Below, piece by piece: positions 45,388 to 54,712 of a stretch of 58,945 bases of DNA (its first letter is position 1; the number at the start of each line of letters is the position of its first letter). The notes below the pieces were generated by a model. It saw nothing but the letters and a program-made list of their open reading frames with translations. It ran no database searches and was not told the origin of the DNA. This DNA comes from BPIH01 sp042408925. Lineage in GTDB: Bacteria > Chloroflexota > Limnocylindria > Limnocylindrales > CSP1-4. The translations under genes and the position numbers were made by a program. The DNA lies in NCBI GenBank assembly GCA_042408925.1, contig JBHOQO010000078.1:1-58945 (forward strand), read 5' to 3'.

Positions 45388-48300
45388 TCAGATCTCCGTC
45401 GCCCGGATCGTCGCCGCCGGCTCCAGGTGGGCCGTGCGGCGGTCGAGGAGGAAGGCCGTTGCGGCGAGGACGAGCGGCGCTCCGAGGACGAGGACCGCGA
45501 TCGTCGGCCAGGGGACGGCGACGACGACCGGCGGAACGGGAGGCAGCCCCTCCGGGGTCAGGACGAGGGCCGGCAGGACGAGCCAGGCGAGGAGCGCCCC
45601 GATGCCGATGCCGGATCCGAGGCCGGTCAGGAGGAGTGCCGATTGCTCGAGGGTCAGCCAGGCGACCACGTTCCACCTCGAGAGCCCGAGGGCCCGAAGG
45701 ACGGCGAGCTCGGTCGCCCGTTCGTCGGCCGCCGCGACGGCGCCGAGCACGACGCCGAGGATCGCGAAGACGAGCCCGGTGAGGCTCGCCAGGACGAGGG
45801 CACCGATGAGCCCGACGGCGATCGGATCGCGGAGCAGCGCCGCCGCCCGGGCCTCGCGCCCGACGACCTCGGCCGGAGCCGTCGGGCCGGCGGCGATGGC
45901 GGCCAGGGCCCCAGCCTCGTGCCCCGGCTCGACCGCGAGCCACCACTCGTCGATGTCGGTTCCGGACCGGGTGGCGGCGAGGGCGGCGAGCTCGAGGCTC
46001 GGGCCGTCGACGACGGCGAAGGGGCGGGCGGGGTCGAGGGGCGCGAACCGCTCGACGACGGCGACGATCCGGAGGCGGGTCGCCAGTCCGAGGGAGTCGA
46101 TCGGGAGGACGTCGCCGACGTCGACCCCGGCCGCATCGGCGAGGGACCGGTCGACGATGGCGGGCAGATCCGGGACGGACGGCAGCGCCGGAGCGAGATC
46201 GAAGGTCGTTCCGGGTTCGGTCACCGGGAGATCGGGGCGCTCGAGATCGCCGCCGATGAGGATGCCGCCGCTGTTCTCGGGCACGACGAGGGTGATCCGG
46301 CCCGGCGCCGAAGGATCGGTCGGATACGGCACGCTCACCGCGGCGCCGAAGCTCGGCGGGTTGATCCGGGTCCACGACCAGCCGGGAGCCGGGACCTCGA
46401 GGCGCGCGAGCGGCGCCCCGGCATCGCCCGGCCCGGCGAGCACCTCCCGAAGCTCGATCGTCCCGACGACCTGGACGTAGCCGGGCGGGTAAACGGCGAG
46501 TCCGATGCCGACGAGCCGGAGCGGACCGGCCGGCTCGACGTGGGCGCTGCCGCCCGCCGCCGGTCCGCTCGGGAGCTCACCCCCGAGGGGGACGTCGACG
46601 AGCTGCTCGCCCCCGGCAGCCGAGATCCGCGGCCCTTCGAGTCGAACGAGCCGCCCGTGGCCGTCGAGAAGGCGAACCTCGACCACGAATTCCGGCGCTC
46701 CGGCCGCCGGGAAGCCGGGGACCTCGGCGACCTCGAGGCGGGCGTCGACGACGAGCCGGAGTCGGACGCTCCCCGGCGGGAGCTCGATCCCGGGGGCCGA
46801 CGGTCGACCCGACCGAAGCGCCTCGAGGGCCCCGAGGACGGCCGGTCGCTCGGGATCGTCGAGGCCCGCGAGGGCGCCGCCCACGACCTCGGGTTCGATC
46901 CCCACGAGCTCGGCGTCACGGACGCTTCGGCCGGCGTCGAAGGAGCGGCGGGTGACCGCGCTCGCGGCGGTGACGCCGTCGAGCCGCCCGTACCAGGCGC
47001 CGGCCAGCCACTCCGGGGCGCGGGGATAGTCGGGGGCGACGATCCGGATCCCGGCCGCCGCCTGATAGGCCGCCTGGTCGCGCTGGGAGCGCTCCCAGGT
47101 CCCGGCATAGGCCGCCGCGAGCGTCGTGACCCCGGTCGCGAGCATGACGAGGAGGGCGAGGCGGAGGAACCGGAACGGCCGTCGGGCAACCTGGCGCGCC
47201 GCGAGGGCGAGGACGGCGCCCCGCCGGCGGCCGGCGAGCCATTGGCCCGCCTCGGTAAGGCGGGGCACGACTCTCAGGGCGACGACGGCCCCACCGAGGA
47301 GGCCGATCGCCGGGCTGGCGATGAGGACCGGATCGAGGCCGACCGCCTCGCTTCGGCCGACGAGCGGACCGCCCGCCCGCCGGAGCTGCCAGACGGCGAT
47401 CGCGGCCGCGACGACGATCACGACGTCGAGCCCCAGCCGCACGACGAGGCTCGCCCGTCCGGCCCGGGCCACCTGGGCCCGGACGACGGCGAGCGACCCC
47501 CCGAGGACGCTGCCGGGTGCGACGAGGGCGGTCGCGACGACGGCCGCCCCGATCGTCGCGAGGGCGACGAGGGCCGCCACGTCGGGGTCGGGCGGTGCCC
47601 CGGTGAGGAGGCCCGCGGCGCCGAGAGGTCCGAGGGAGCCCACGATCCGGACGACGCCGTAGGCGGCGAGCGGCCCGAGGACGACGACGGGCAGGGCGAC
47701 GACCGTCGCCTCGAGGAGGGCGAGGCGGGCGACGTGCCAGGCGCCGGCGCCCCGCGCCCGGAGGAGGACCGCCTCGCCAACCCGCCGGTCGGCGAGGAGG
47801 GCCGAGAGGAGGAGGACGCCGTAGAGGGCGAGGACGGCGAGCTCGATCGTCACGATGAGGACACCGGCCCGGCCGACGAGGGCGATCCGTGCCTCGGTCC
47901 GGAGGGCGTCGGCGAGGCCCAGGGTGAGGGTCGGTGCCCGGTCGCGCGGCAGGGCCGCCGGCAGCCTCGTCGCGAGGGCCGCGACGTCGTCCGCGACGGC
48001 GGCGGCGTCGGCGGCTCGGATCGTGTCGAGGTCCGGGACCGCCGTCCACTCGAGATCGAGGGTCTCCGCCAGCCTCGAGACGTCGCCGAGGGCCGCGAGG
48101 GCCGGCCCGACCGCTGCCCCGGGACTCGCGCCGGCGTCGACCACCAGCGGCGCGGCGGCCCAGCGCGGGTCGCTCGCTTCGGGACGCCAGAGGCCGGTGA
48201 CGACGAGGGTGACGGGCGTCGCCGGACCCGCGGTCGCCGCGAGGCGATCGCCCGGTCCGAGGCCGAGCCGGGCGGCGACCTCGACCGGGAGGGCGACCTC

Positions 48301-48795
48301 GACCACCGCGGCGTTCGCCCCACTGCCGGCGGCGCCGCTCCGACCCGCTCCCTGACCCGCTCCCAGGCCCGCCGGCCAGCGCCCCGCCGCGAGACTCGCC
48401 CGGCTCGAGAGCGTGGCGTCGCCGGCGACGATCGAGAGGGCCGTCGCATCCGACCGGTCGCGAAGACCGACGACGGTCCGGGCCGCCAAGCCCACGCCAC
48501 CGCCCGCCCGGGCGATCGCCCGCTCGAGCTCGCCTCGGACGACGGCGTCGAGGGATTCGAGGGCCTCGCCCGGAGCCAGAAGCCGGGCGCGGATCGCCCG
48601 TTCGTCGGCGGGCCTGGCGAGGAGTGCCCGCCGCAGGCCGCCGTCGGCGACGGTGTCGGCATAGAGGACGCCGGCGGCGAGGGAGCCCGCCGCCGTGAGG
48701 ACGAGGATCGCCGAGACGAGGGCGGTCGTGGGACCGGCCTCGATCCGGCGAAGGGCGATCCGGAGCAAGCCGCTGGGGCCGATCAAGGCGCTCAC
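45388..48795 (-). CDS. Very large FtsX-like ABC transporter permease
   Basis: An 1135-residue membrane protein, bigger than usual MacB-like permeases (650-850). It has an N-terminal helix (TTALVSAILVLTAAGSLAAGVLYAD), an external domain of about 240 residues, central helices (about 290-500), a second long external domain (about 530-930) rich in beta-prone sequence, and C-terminal helices with ATELAVLRALGLSRWNVVAWL (coupling motif) and VLVLGAPLVLAATAFLL. The GTG at 48795 follows GGGAG and opens VSALIGPSGLLRIALRR; the frame upstream to 49032 is not convincing. First gene of a four-gene exporter operon. Confidence 0.88.
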   Translation of the reverse strand: MSALIGPSGLLRIALRRIEAGPTTALVSAILVLTAAGSLAAGVLYADTVADGGLRRALLARPADERAIRARLLAPGEALESLDAVVRGELERAIARAGGGVGLAARTVVGLRDRSDATALSIVAGDATLSSRASLAAGRWPAGLGAGQGAGRSGAAGSGANAAVVEVALPVEVAARLGLGPGDRLAATAGPATPVTLVVTGLWRPEASDPRWAAAPLVVDAGASPGAAVGPALAALGDVSRLAETLDLEWTAVPDLDTIRAADAAAVADDVAALATRLPAALPRDRAPTLTLGLADALRTEARIALVGRAGVLIVTIELAVLALYGVLLLSALLADRRVGEAVLLRARGAGAWHVARLALLEATVVALPVVVLGPLAAYGVVRIVGSLGPLGAAGLLTGAPPDPDVAALVALATIGAAVVATALVAPGSVLGGSLAVVRAQVARAGRASLVVRLGLDVVIVVAAAIAVWQLRRAGGPLVGRSEAVGLDPVLIASPAIGLLGGAVVALRVVPRLTEAGQWLAGRRRGAVLALAARQVARRPFRFLRLALLVMLATGVTTLAAAYAGTWERSQRDQAAYQAAAGIRIVAPDYPRAPEWLAGAWYGRLDGVTAASAVTRRSFDAGRSVRDAELVGIEPEVVGGALAGLDDPERPAVLGALEALRSGRPSAPGIELPPGSVRLRLVVDARLEVAEVPGFPAAGAPEFVVEVRLLDGHGRLVRLEGPRISAAGGEQLVDVPLGGELPSGPAAGGSAHVEPAGPLRLVGIGLAVYPPGYVQVVGTIELREVLAGPGDAGAPLARLEVPAPGWSWTRINPPSFGAAVSVPYPTDPSAPGRITLVVPENSGGILIGGDLERPDLPVTEPGTTFDLAPALPSVPDLPAIVDRSLADAAGVDVGDVLPIDSLGLATRLRIVAVVERFAPLDPARPFAVVDGPSLELAALAATRSGTDIDEWWLAVEPGHEAGALAAIAAGPTAPAEVVGREARAAALLRDPIAVGLIGALVLASLTGLVFAILGVVLGAVAAADERATELAVLRALGLSRWNVVAWLTLEQSALLLTGLGSGIGIGALLAWLVLPALVLTPEGLPPVPPVVVAVPWPTIAVLVLGAPLVLAATAFLLDRRTAHLEPAATIRATEI

Positions 48796-49080
48796 CTCCG
48801 CTCCCGCCCCGGCCGCGCGCCGCTCGCTCGGAACGCGCAGCCGGCGGAAGTCGCGCCACGGTCGAGGGTGCGGTCGCGACCCACGGACCGTGTCCACCGC
48901 ACAATACCGGCAAACGCCCCGGGATGTTCGTGGCGGGCCTGCCGGCGGGGCGCGATCGCCGGCCGCTGCAGGCCCGCGGCCCTTCCGGGTAGACTGTCGG
49001 ACGCCGCGCGGGTCCCGGTCGCCCCCCGCCACAGGGGGCCGTCCCGAGTGCCGATCGACCGCCGCGCCGGCACCCTCGGC

Positions 49081-49157
49081 GGTGGCCTTAGCTCAACCGG
49101 CAGAGCATCGGATTGTGGCTCCGAAGGTTAGGGGTTCGATCCCCCTAGGCCACCCCA
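49081..49157 (+). tRNA. tRNA-His (GTG anticodon)
   Basis: A full cloverleaf can be drawn: acceptor GTGGCCT/AGGCCAC, D-arm around GCTCAACCGGCAGAGC, anticodon stem CGGA/TCCG with loop TTGTGGC (anticodon GTG, His), variable loop, and T-arm AGGGG-TTCGATC-CCCCT. The extra 5' G at 49081 opposite C73 is the G-1 hallmark of tRNA-His. CCA is encoded (49155-49157). A weak -10 (TAGACT, 48990-48995) lies about 90 bases upstream. Confidence 0.97.
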
Positions 49158-49623
49158 CGCCGCCGCATCGCGCGCCGAATCCGAGCGAACCGCGAGGCGC
49201 GGCCCAGCGAGTCGGCTGCCCCGTCAGAGCGGCGATGACGTCGGAGTCCTTGTCGGAGGGCCGGCGACGGAGCGGACCCCGACGGGCACGCTCCCACCCG
49301 GTCCGCCGCGCCCCGAGCCGGCCCGGTCAACGACCTCGCGAAGGGCGGCGTGCGCAGCGTCGGTCGCCAGCTTCGTCCCCGGCGAACGCCGCCGCCGGGG
49401 GCGACGTGTCCAGACCGTACCGTCGAGTGGCGGCGCGCCATCGAGAAGACGCACGATGCTCGCGACTCCTGCGCAGCACGGCAAGCGGTGGACCGCTGCC
49501 TCCAGTCCGGCATACCCGTCCCTCGCGACGGCCGCCCGCTGTTCCGTTCGACCGAAGCTCGTCCCGGTCCCGGCCTCACCCGCATGGCAGCCGCACGGCC
49601 GCCCAGCTGGTCGGTTCGCCCGG

Positions 49624-49885
49624 CGATTCTCCTGGTTACTCGCGGTGGTGGTAGAGCGCGCGACGGGCCCCGAGATTTCCACGTCCTCGGAGCGGTGATC
49701 GTGCTCGGGCGCCCTCGGCGGGGCAGCGATCCGGGGCTCTGGAGTTCCGAATTACTCGCGGTGGTAGTGAAGCGCGCGACGGGCCCCGAGATTTTCACGT
49801 CCTCGGAGCGGTGATCGTGCTCGGGCGCCCTCGGCGGGGCAGCGATCCGGGGCTCTGGAGTTCCGAATTACTCGCGGGGTGAGTA
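49624..49885 (+). repeat. 116-bp tandem repeat carrying TTACTCG-GGTAGT elements
   Basis: TTACTCGCGG occurs at 49636, 49752 and 49868, exactly 116 bases apart. The two complete units also share AGCGCGCGACGGGCCCCGAG (49655 and 49771) and TCGGAGCGGTGATCGTGC, with only a few differences; the third unit is cut short. Each unit begins with TTCCGAATTACTCGCGG or a close variant. Confidence 0.95.
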
Positions 49886-49907
49886 CCGTGGAAGAACCGA
49901 CTCCCGG

Positions 49908-50010
49908 TCTACTACCCCGGCGAGTATCCGAGAATTCCGGCCGGCTCCGGCGGGCGGCGTACTACCACCACGAGTAACCGAGAATTCCGGCCGGCTCCGG
50001 CGGTCGGCGG
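49908..50010 (-). repeat. 50-bp tandem repeat with the same element in opposite orientation
   Basis: Copies at 49911-49960 and 49961-50010 share CGAGAATTCCGGCCGGCTCC; each starts with ACTACC and then CGAGTA. Read on the minus strand the second gives GAATTCTCGGTTACTCG then TGGTGGTAGT, the best version of the element. It can pair with the plus-strand copies at 49741-49770. Confidence 0.95.
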
Positions 50011-50242
50011 TCCGCGACGGGGCGACCGAGCCCCACGCAGTTCCGGCTCCCCTCGCTCGCGCTCATCCCCTCGCCGCCGGGGGCGTACGCCTCGGCACGG
50101 ACGACGCCGCGGGGCCCTGCTCGCCGAGCCGGCCGCCCAACGGGTGTCACGCGTCCTCGTCGGCGCGATGGCGGCCGGAGCGTCCGGCCGGCGGCCTTGC
50201 GCCGGCGCCTGCCACAGGTCGAGCGCCGTGGGCGCGGACCCC

Positions 50243-50270
50243 TTGACGTTTCGGGATTGGTCTATACAAT
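50243..50270 (+). promoter_or_regulatory. Promoter and HutC-type operator of the GntR-led cluster
   Basis: TTGACG (50243-50248) and TACAAT (50265-50270) are 16 bases apart, a good sigma-70-like promoter. GTCTATAC (50260-50267) overlaps the -10 and matches the HutC-subfamily GntR operator pattern GT-N-TA-N-AC, so autoregulation by the downstream regulator is likely. The regulator start codon is about 60 bases downstream. Confidence 0.65.
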
Positions 50271-50328
50271 CGCGCCAATTCTGGCCGTCGCCCGAGGCGA
50301 CGGCGTCCCGACAACGAGGAGAGGGAAG

Positions 50329-51117
50329 GTGCACAGCCGCCCAACACGAGCGTCGGTCGCCCGGGGCCGCCCCGTCGCCCCGCCGCGCGCGCCTGCCCGT
50401 CCCGCCCGAACCCTCCCCGTCTACCTCCAGATCGAGGAGGAGCTCGCCGAGCGGATCGAGGCCGGGGAGCTCGCCCCCGGCTCCCGACTGCCGACGGAAC
50501 GCGAGCTCTCCGGAGCCCTCGGCGTCAGCCGGATGACGGTCCGGGCAGCCCTCGCCCGCCTCGAGCAGCGGGGCCTGATCCGGCGCCTCCAGGGGAGCGG
50601 CACCTTCGTCGCCGAACCGAAGCTCCGCCAGGACACGAGCCACCTGCGATCCTTCTTCGAGGCCTCCCTCGGCCAGGGCCTGGTGCCGGCCAGCCGTCTC
50701 ATCGAACGGGCCGAGATCCTCGCCACCCGGCACCTCGCCCAGGAGCTCGACCTCCGGGTCGGCGAGCCCGTCTACAAGGTCGTTCGGGTCCGCTCGGTCG
50801 CCGGCGTCCCGGTCGTCCTCGAGACGTCGTTCTTCCCCGCCCGGATCGTGCCCGGCCTCCTTGACCTCGATCTCGAGGGGTCCTCCATCTACCGGCTCAT
50901 GGAGCAGCGCTACGGCGCCCGCCCCGTTCGCGCCCGTCAGGCGCTCGAACCCATCGCCGCCGGGACTCTCGAGGCCGAGCTCCTCGGGGTCGCCGCCGGT
51001 AGCCCCCTCATGCTCGTCGAGCGGACCGCCTGGGATGCCGGCGGCCGGGCCGTCGAACACGCCCGCGACCTCTATCGCGGCGACCGGAGCCGCTTCGTCG
51101 GCGAGCTGACGCTGTGA
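50329..51117 (+). CDS. GntR family transcriptional regulator, HutC subfamily
   Basis: A 262-residue regulator. After a disordered leader, residues 30-98 form the GntR winged helix (VYLQIEEELAERIEAGELAPGSRLPTERELSGALGVSRMTVRAAL and GLIRRLQGSGTFVAEP regions). Residues about 110-255 are a UTRA ligand-binding domain (SLGQGLVPASRLIERAEI, VYKVVRVRSVAGVPVVLE, YGARPVRARQALEPI). HutC-type UTRA domains sense small molecules such as urocanate, amino sugars or sugar phosphates. The GTG at 50329 follows GAGGAGAGGG closely. It heads a co-directional cluster with a permease and glycerol-type catabolic genes, which it probably controls through the operator at 50260. Confidence 0.93.
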   Translation: MHSRPTRASVARGRPVAPPRAPARPARTLPVYLQIEEELAERIEAGELAPGSRLPTERELSGALGVSRMTVRAALARLEQRGLIRRLQGSGTFVAEPKLRQDTSHLRSFFEASLGQGLVPASRLIERAEILATRHLAQELDLRVGEPVYKVVRVRSVAGVPVVLETSFFPARIVPGLLDLDLEGSSIYRLMEQRYGARPVRARQALEPIAAGTLEAELLGVAAGSPLMLVERTAWDAGGRAVEHARDLYRGDRSRFVGELTL

Positions 51118-51224
51118 TCCGGAAGCGGACGGGAGGTGCGATGACGAGCTAGGGCAGCGACCGCGTCCTGTCGGCGGACCGATCCGCCGGCGTCCTCCCA
51201 TGAGGGTTCGAGGAGGGAGAACAC

Positions 51225-52835
51225 GTGACTGCCATCGCCACCCCGACTCCCCGTCTCTTCGTCCGAAAGACGTCCGGTCTCATCCGGACCATCGGCGTCG
51301 GCGGCGCCATCGTCTTCGGCGTCCACTGCATCAGCCTCTCGTCGTCGGGGATCCTCACCTTCTACTCGGTCCCCGGCCTCTGGCCCGGCGCGAACATCCT
51401 CGTCGTGCTCACGCTCTCGGCGATCCTCTGCGCGATGCACGGCTACACGTTCAGCCAGATCGGAGCCGCCGCCCCGAGAGCCGGCGCCGACTACACGCTG
51501 GCGAGCCGGACCCTGAGTCCCTGGCTCGCCTTCCCGGCGAGCTTCGCCCTCGTCCTCTTCAGCGGCCTCGTGGCCGGGAGCCTCATCGCCTGGATCCCGA
51601 CCGTCGCCCTGCCGGCCTTCCTCCGGGCCACGGGGATCCTCTACGCCCAGTCGTGGGCGACGGACCTGGCGACGTTCTCCCAGAGCCAGGCCGGGATCCT
51701 CGTCTTCGGGACGGCCGGGGTTCTCATCACCCTGATCAGCCTCTTCTTCCCGACCCGGACCGTCGTCCGGGTCATGGGGATCGGCTTCGTCCTCGGCCTC
51801 GCCGCCTGGGCCGTCATCCTCTTCGCCTTCGCGACCGGCTCGGCAGAGACGTTCCAGACGAACTGGGACAAGTACGTCCCGGGCGGGCCGTACGCCCAGG
51901 TCATCCCGACCGCCGAGGCGAACGGGCTCGTCTTCGACCGGAGCTTTGCGAACACGGCGATCGCCGGCCTCATCATGGGCTTCTGGATCTTCTACGGCTA
52001 CTACATCCCGACCTTCTTCGCCGGGGAGGTGAAGGAGGCGCCGCGAACGCTCCTCTGGGGGGCCTGGGGCTCGCTCGCCGTGACCTGGGCGATCTTCGCC
52101 GGCGGCGTCCTCCTCTTCACCCGCTTCGTGCCCCAGGACTGGATGGCGGCCGAGGGCTACCTCTTCATCAACGGGGTCGAGAACTTCGACTCGAATCCGT
52201 TCGTGACCTTCTACGCCTCCGTCCTCCAGCCGAACGTCATCTTCTTCCTCATCATGGCGGTCGGCTTCATCTACACGCTCATCAACCTCGCCCAGACGTA
52301 CTTCTTCTACGCCAGCCGGATCATGTTCGCCTGGTCCTTCGACCGGATCGTCCCCGAGTGGATCTCGAACGTCCACGCCGAGACCGGCAGCCCCCGGAAC
52401 GCCGTCCTCCTCATCGCCGTCCTCGCCGAGCTCGGCGTCCTCGCCTCGGCCTTCTATTCGGCCCTCTTCGTCCAGCTGAACTTCGTCTTCTACGCCGCGA
52501 TCACGATGATCGTCCCGATCGTCGCGGCGATCGTCTATCCGTACCGCAAGCGCCACCTCTGGGAGCAGGGTGCCGGGCACGTGAAGGCGATGCTCTTCGG
52601 CCTCCCGTCGATGACCGTCGTCGGGATCGGGACCCTCGCCTTCATCCTCCTCCTCGTCGCCTCGCCGTTCCTCTGGCCGGCCGTCGGCTTCGGCGACCAG
52701 CAGGGCCAGGCCCTCGCCATCTTCGGCGTCATCGTCCTGGCCGGGGTCCTCATCTTCGCCGCGGCCCGCTGGTACCGGCAGAGCCGCGAGGGGATCGACA
52801 TCATGGCCACCTTCCAGGAGATTCCGCCGGCCTGA
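51225..52835 (+). CDS. APC superfamily amino acid/amine permease
   Basis: A 536-residue transporter with about 12 membrane helices. The first helix has GVGGAIVFGVHCISLSSSG, in the position of the substrate-binding unwound segment of APC permeases; later FWIFYGYYIPTFFAGEVKEAPRTLLWG matches the helix-6 and following EVK-like region of the family. It likely imports an amino acid or amine by proton or sodium coupling. The GTG at 51225 follows GGAGGGAG. It lies 107 bases after the regulator and about 90 before the phosphoesterase. Substrate is not predictable from sequence alone; the cluster suggests a compound with a glycerol or amine moiety. Confidence 0.9.
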   Translation: MTAIATPTPRLFVRKTSGLIRTIGVGGAIVFGVHCISLSSSGILTFYSVPGLWPGANILVVLTLSAILCAMHGYTFSQIGAAAPRAGADYTLASRTLSPWLAFPASFALVLFSGLVAGSLIAWIPTVALPAFLRATGILYAQSWATDLATFSQSQAGILVFGTAGVLITLISLFFPTRTVVRVMGIGFVLGLAAWAVILFAFATGSAETFQTNWDKYVPGGPYAQVIPTAEANGLVFDRSFANTAIAGLIMGFWIFYGYYIPTFFAGEVKEAPRTLLWGAWGSLAVTWAIFAGGVLLFTRFVPQDWMAAEGYLFINGVENFDSNPFVTFYASVLQPNVIFFLIMAVGFIYTLINLAQTYFFYASRIMFAWSFDRIVPEWISNVHAETGSPRNAVLLIAVLAELGVLASAFYSALFVQLNFVFYAAITMIVPIVAAIVYPYRKRHLWEQGAGHVKAMLFGLPSMTVVGIGTLAFILLLVASPFLWPAVGFGDQQGQALAIFGVIVLAGVLIFAAARWYRQSREGIDIMATFQEIPPA

Positions 52836-52926
52836 ACTGTTGCGGCGGGCCGGTGGGACCCTCCCCGAGGCGCCCCCGCCGGCCCGCCGCCCCCCGACCC
52901 CCCAAGCGAACGGAGCCCGCCCACCG

Positions 52927-53916
52927 ATGCCGTCCCTCTTCCGCCGCGCCGACCGACCCGGACCCACCGGCCACATCCGGATCATCCAGACCGCCGACCT
53001 CCACGGCTCGAACGCCGCCTTCCGGAAGTTCCTCGCCGCCGCCCGGCAGCACGGGGCGAACCACGCGATCATCACCGGCGATCTGACCGGCAAGGCGATC
53101 GTCCCGATCATCCGCCAGAACGGCCGATACGAGGCGTGGCTCTTCGACAACCGCGAGGTCATGGAAACCGAGGCCGAGCTCGAGCGCTTCCGGACCCGGG
53201 TCGGCGACGTCGGGATGTACGACCACGTCTGCGACCCCGACGAGGCACGGGCCCTAGCGGCCGACCCCGAACGGCTCCACGCCCTCTTCGTCGAGAAGAT
53301 GAACGGCCGACTCCGGGAGTGGCTGACTCGGGCCGCCGAGGTCCTCGCCCCGGCCGGCATCCCCCTCTGGGTCATTCCCGGCAACGACGACGATCCCTCG
53401 GTCGACCCCGTCCTCGCCGAGAGCGAGTACGCCCGGAACGTCGATCATCAGGTCGTCGAGCTCGACGAGCGGCACGAGCTCGTCAGTATGGGCGACACCT
53501 CGATGACCCCCTGGGCCTGCCCGCGCGACTACCCCGAGGAGCACATGGAGCGGGTCGTCGCCGACCTCTTCGGCCGGGTCCGCAACCCCGCCGGCGCGGT
53601 CGTGAACATGCACTGTCCGCCGCGCGACACGAAGATCGACCAGTGCCCGGCCCTGACGAAGGACCTCCGGATCGAGTACGAGGCCGGCCAGGTCCTCATG
53701 ACTTCGGCCGGGTCGGCCGCGATCCGACAGGGCCTCGAACGGCTCCAGCCGGTCCTCTCGCTCCACGGCCACATCCACGAGGCCCGGGGCGTCCATCGGA
53801 TCGGCCGGACGCTGTGCCTCAATCCGGGCTCCGAATACGCCGAGGGGATCATGAAGGCGTCGATCGTGAACCTCGAGCCGACCCGGGTCAAGGGCTACAT
53901 CCTCATCAGCGGATAG
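52927..53916 (+). CDS. Metallophosphoesterase
   Basis: A 329-residue calcineurin-like phosphoesterase: IIQTADLHG (D24, H26), ITGDLTGK (D52), PGNDDD in place of the usual GNHD/E, VVNMHCPP and LHGHIHEARG with the GHxH pair. These five blocks bind two metals and hydrolyse phosphate mono- or diesters. The change from GNH to GND in motif III removes the usual catalytic His, which is seen in some branch families and may shift the activity to diesters. It lies in the middle of the cluster, so a phosphodiester such as a glycerophospho compound is a reasonable but unproven substrate. ATG 52927 begins the conserved part. Confidence 0.87.
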   Translation: MPSLFRRADRPGPTGHIRIIQTADLHGSNAAFRKFLAAARQHGANHAIITGDLTGKAIVPIIRQNGRYEAWLFDNREVMETEAELERFRTRVGDVGMYDHVCDPDEARALAADPERLHALFVEKMNGRLREWLTRAAEVLAPAGIPLWVIPGNDDDPSVDPVLAESEYARNVDHQVVELDERHELVSMGDTSMTPWACPRDYPEEHMERVVADLFGRVRNPAGAVVNMHCPPRDTKIDQCPALTKDLRIEYEAGQVLMTSAGSAAIRQGLERLQPVLSLHGHIHEARGVHRIGRTLCLNPGSEYAEGIMKASIVNLEPTRVKGYILISG

Positions 53917-53950
53917 GAGCGTCGATGGGCGACCGACGGGAGGCGCGCGC

Positions 53951-54712
53951 GTGAGCGGCGAGACCAGCTACCCGGCCGATATCCTCGGCGGCCACGCCCG
54001 CCGGGTCATCGAGGCGGCAGCCGCCGCCGGCGTCCTCCTCCGACTCACCGGCGGGCTCGGCGTCCTCGCCCGTAGCCGAGATCTCGGCGGCCTCGATCTG
54101 GCGGGGCGCCCCTTCCACGACATCGACCTCGTCGGCCGACTCCGCGACGTCCGCCGCCACGACGGGCTCTTTGCCGATCTCGGCTACGAGGCGGACCGGG
54201 CCGTGAACACCCAATTCGGGACCGTTCGCCGCGTCTACCACCACCCCGACGGCTTCCACGTCGACCTCTTCCTCGATCGCCTGGAGTTCTGCCACCGGAT
54301 CGACCTCGAGGGGCGCCTCGAGCTCCACCCGGCGACCCTCGCCCCGGCCGACCTCCTCCTCGCCAAGCTCCAGATCGTCGAGCGGAATCGAAAGGACCTC
54401 GTCGACGCCGCACTCCTGCTCCTGAACTTCGATCTCGTGCCCGGCGACCCGACGGCGATCGAGCTCGACCGGATCCTGGCGATCACCGCCGACGACTGGG
54501 GCTTCCACACGACCGCTCGCGACTTCCTCGACATCCTCGAGGCGAGCCTGCCCGGGCTGGGCTTCGCGGGGGACGCCCAGGCCCGGATCGGCGACCGGCT
54601 CCGCCAGCTGGCGACGGCGATCGACGCCGCTCCAAAGTCGCTCCGCTGGCGGGCTCGCGACCGGATCGGTCGCCGGGTCCGCTGGTACCGGGTCGTCGAG
54701 GAGGTGCTCTGA
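53951..54712 (+). CDS. Nucleotidyltransferase-fold protein
   Basis: A 253-residue protein with a pol-beta-like nucleotidyltransferase core: LLRLTGGLGVLARS (the GG motif after a helix), FHDIDLVGRL (D-x-D motif) and FHVDLFLDRLEFCHRIDL (third acidic strand), followed by LAPADLLLAKLQIVERNRKDLVDAALLL, typical of AbiEii/MNT-like substrate-associated regions. It may transfer a nucleotide to a small molecule or protein. There is no antitoxin partner, so an AbiE-type toxin is less likely. GTG 53951 starts just after the phosphoesterase gene; its stop overlaps the start of the next gene by one base. Confidence 0.75.
   Translation: MSGETSYPADILGGHARRVIEAAAAAGVLLRLTGGLGVLARSRDLGGLDLAGRPFHDIDLVGRLRDVRRHDGLFADLGYEADRAVNTQFGTVRRVYHHPDGFHVDLFLDRLEFCHRIDLEGRLELHPATLAPADLLLAKLQIVERNRKDLVDAALLLLNFDLVPGDPTAIELDRILAITADDWGFHTTARDFLDILEASLPGLGFAGDAQARIGDRLRQLATAIDAAPKSLRWRARDRIGRRVRWYRVVEEVL

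Larger units (their letters stand above)
49158..50242. other. Repeat-bearing intergenic region after tRNA-His
   Basis: About 1.1 kb without a supported gene. The first 460 bases and the last 230 show no feature. The middle (49624-50010) holds long tandem and inverted repeats described separately. Open frames such as 49145-49798 on the minus strand run straight through the repeats and have no recognisable domain. Confidence 0.6.

Noticed and set aside
45427..49131. Plus-strand open frame of 1234 codons opposite the giant permease.
   Set aside because: Charged low-complexity product without domains; the minus-strand permease has proper membrane segments and coupling motifs.
49145..49798. Minus-strand open frame through the repeat region after tRNA-His.
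   Set aside because: It contains duplicated peptide segments produced by the tandem repeats and has no ribosome site or domain.
49624..50010. CRISPR array.
   Set aside because: Repeats are 116 and 50 bases long with no unique spacers of uniform length, and no cas genes are present.
53951..54712. AbiEii-type toxin of a toxin-antitoxin pair.
   Set aside because: The fold is similar, but no AbiEi-like antitoxin is adjacent and the gene is inside a catabolic cluster.
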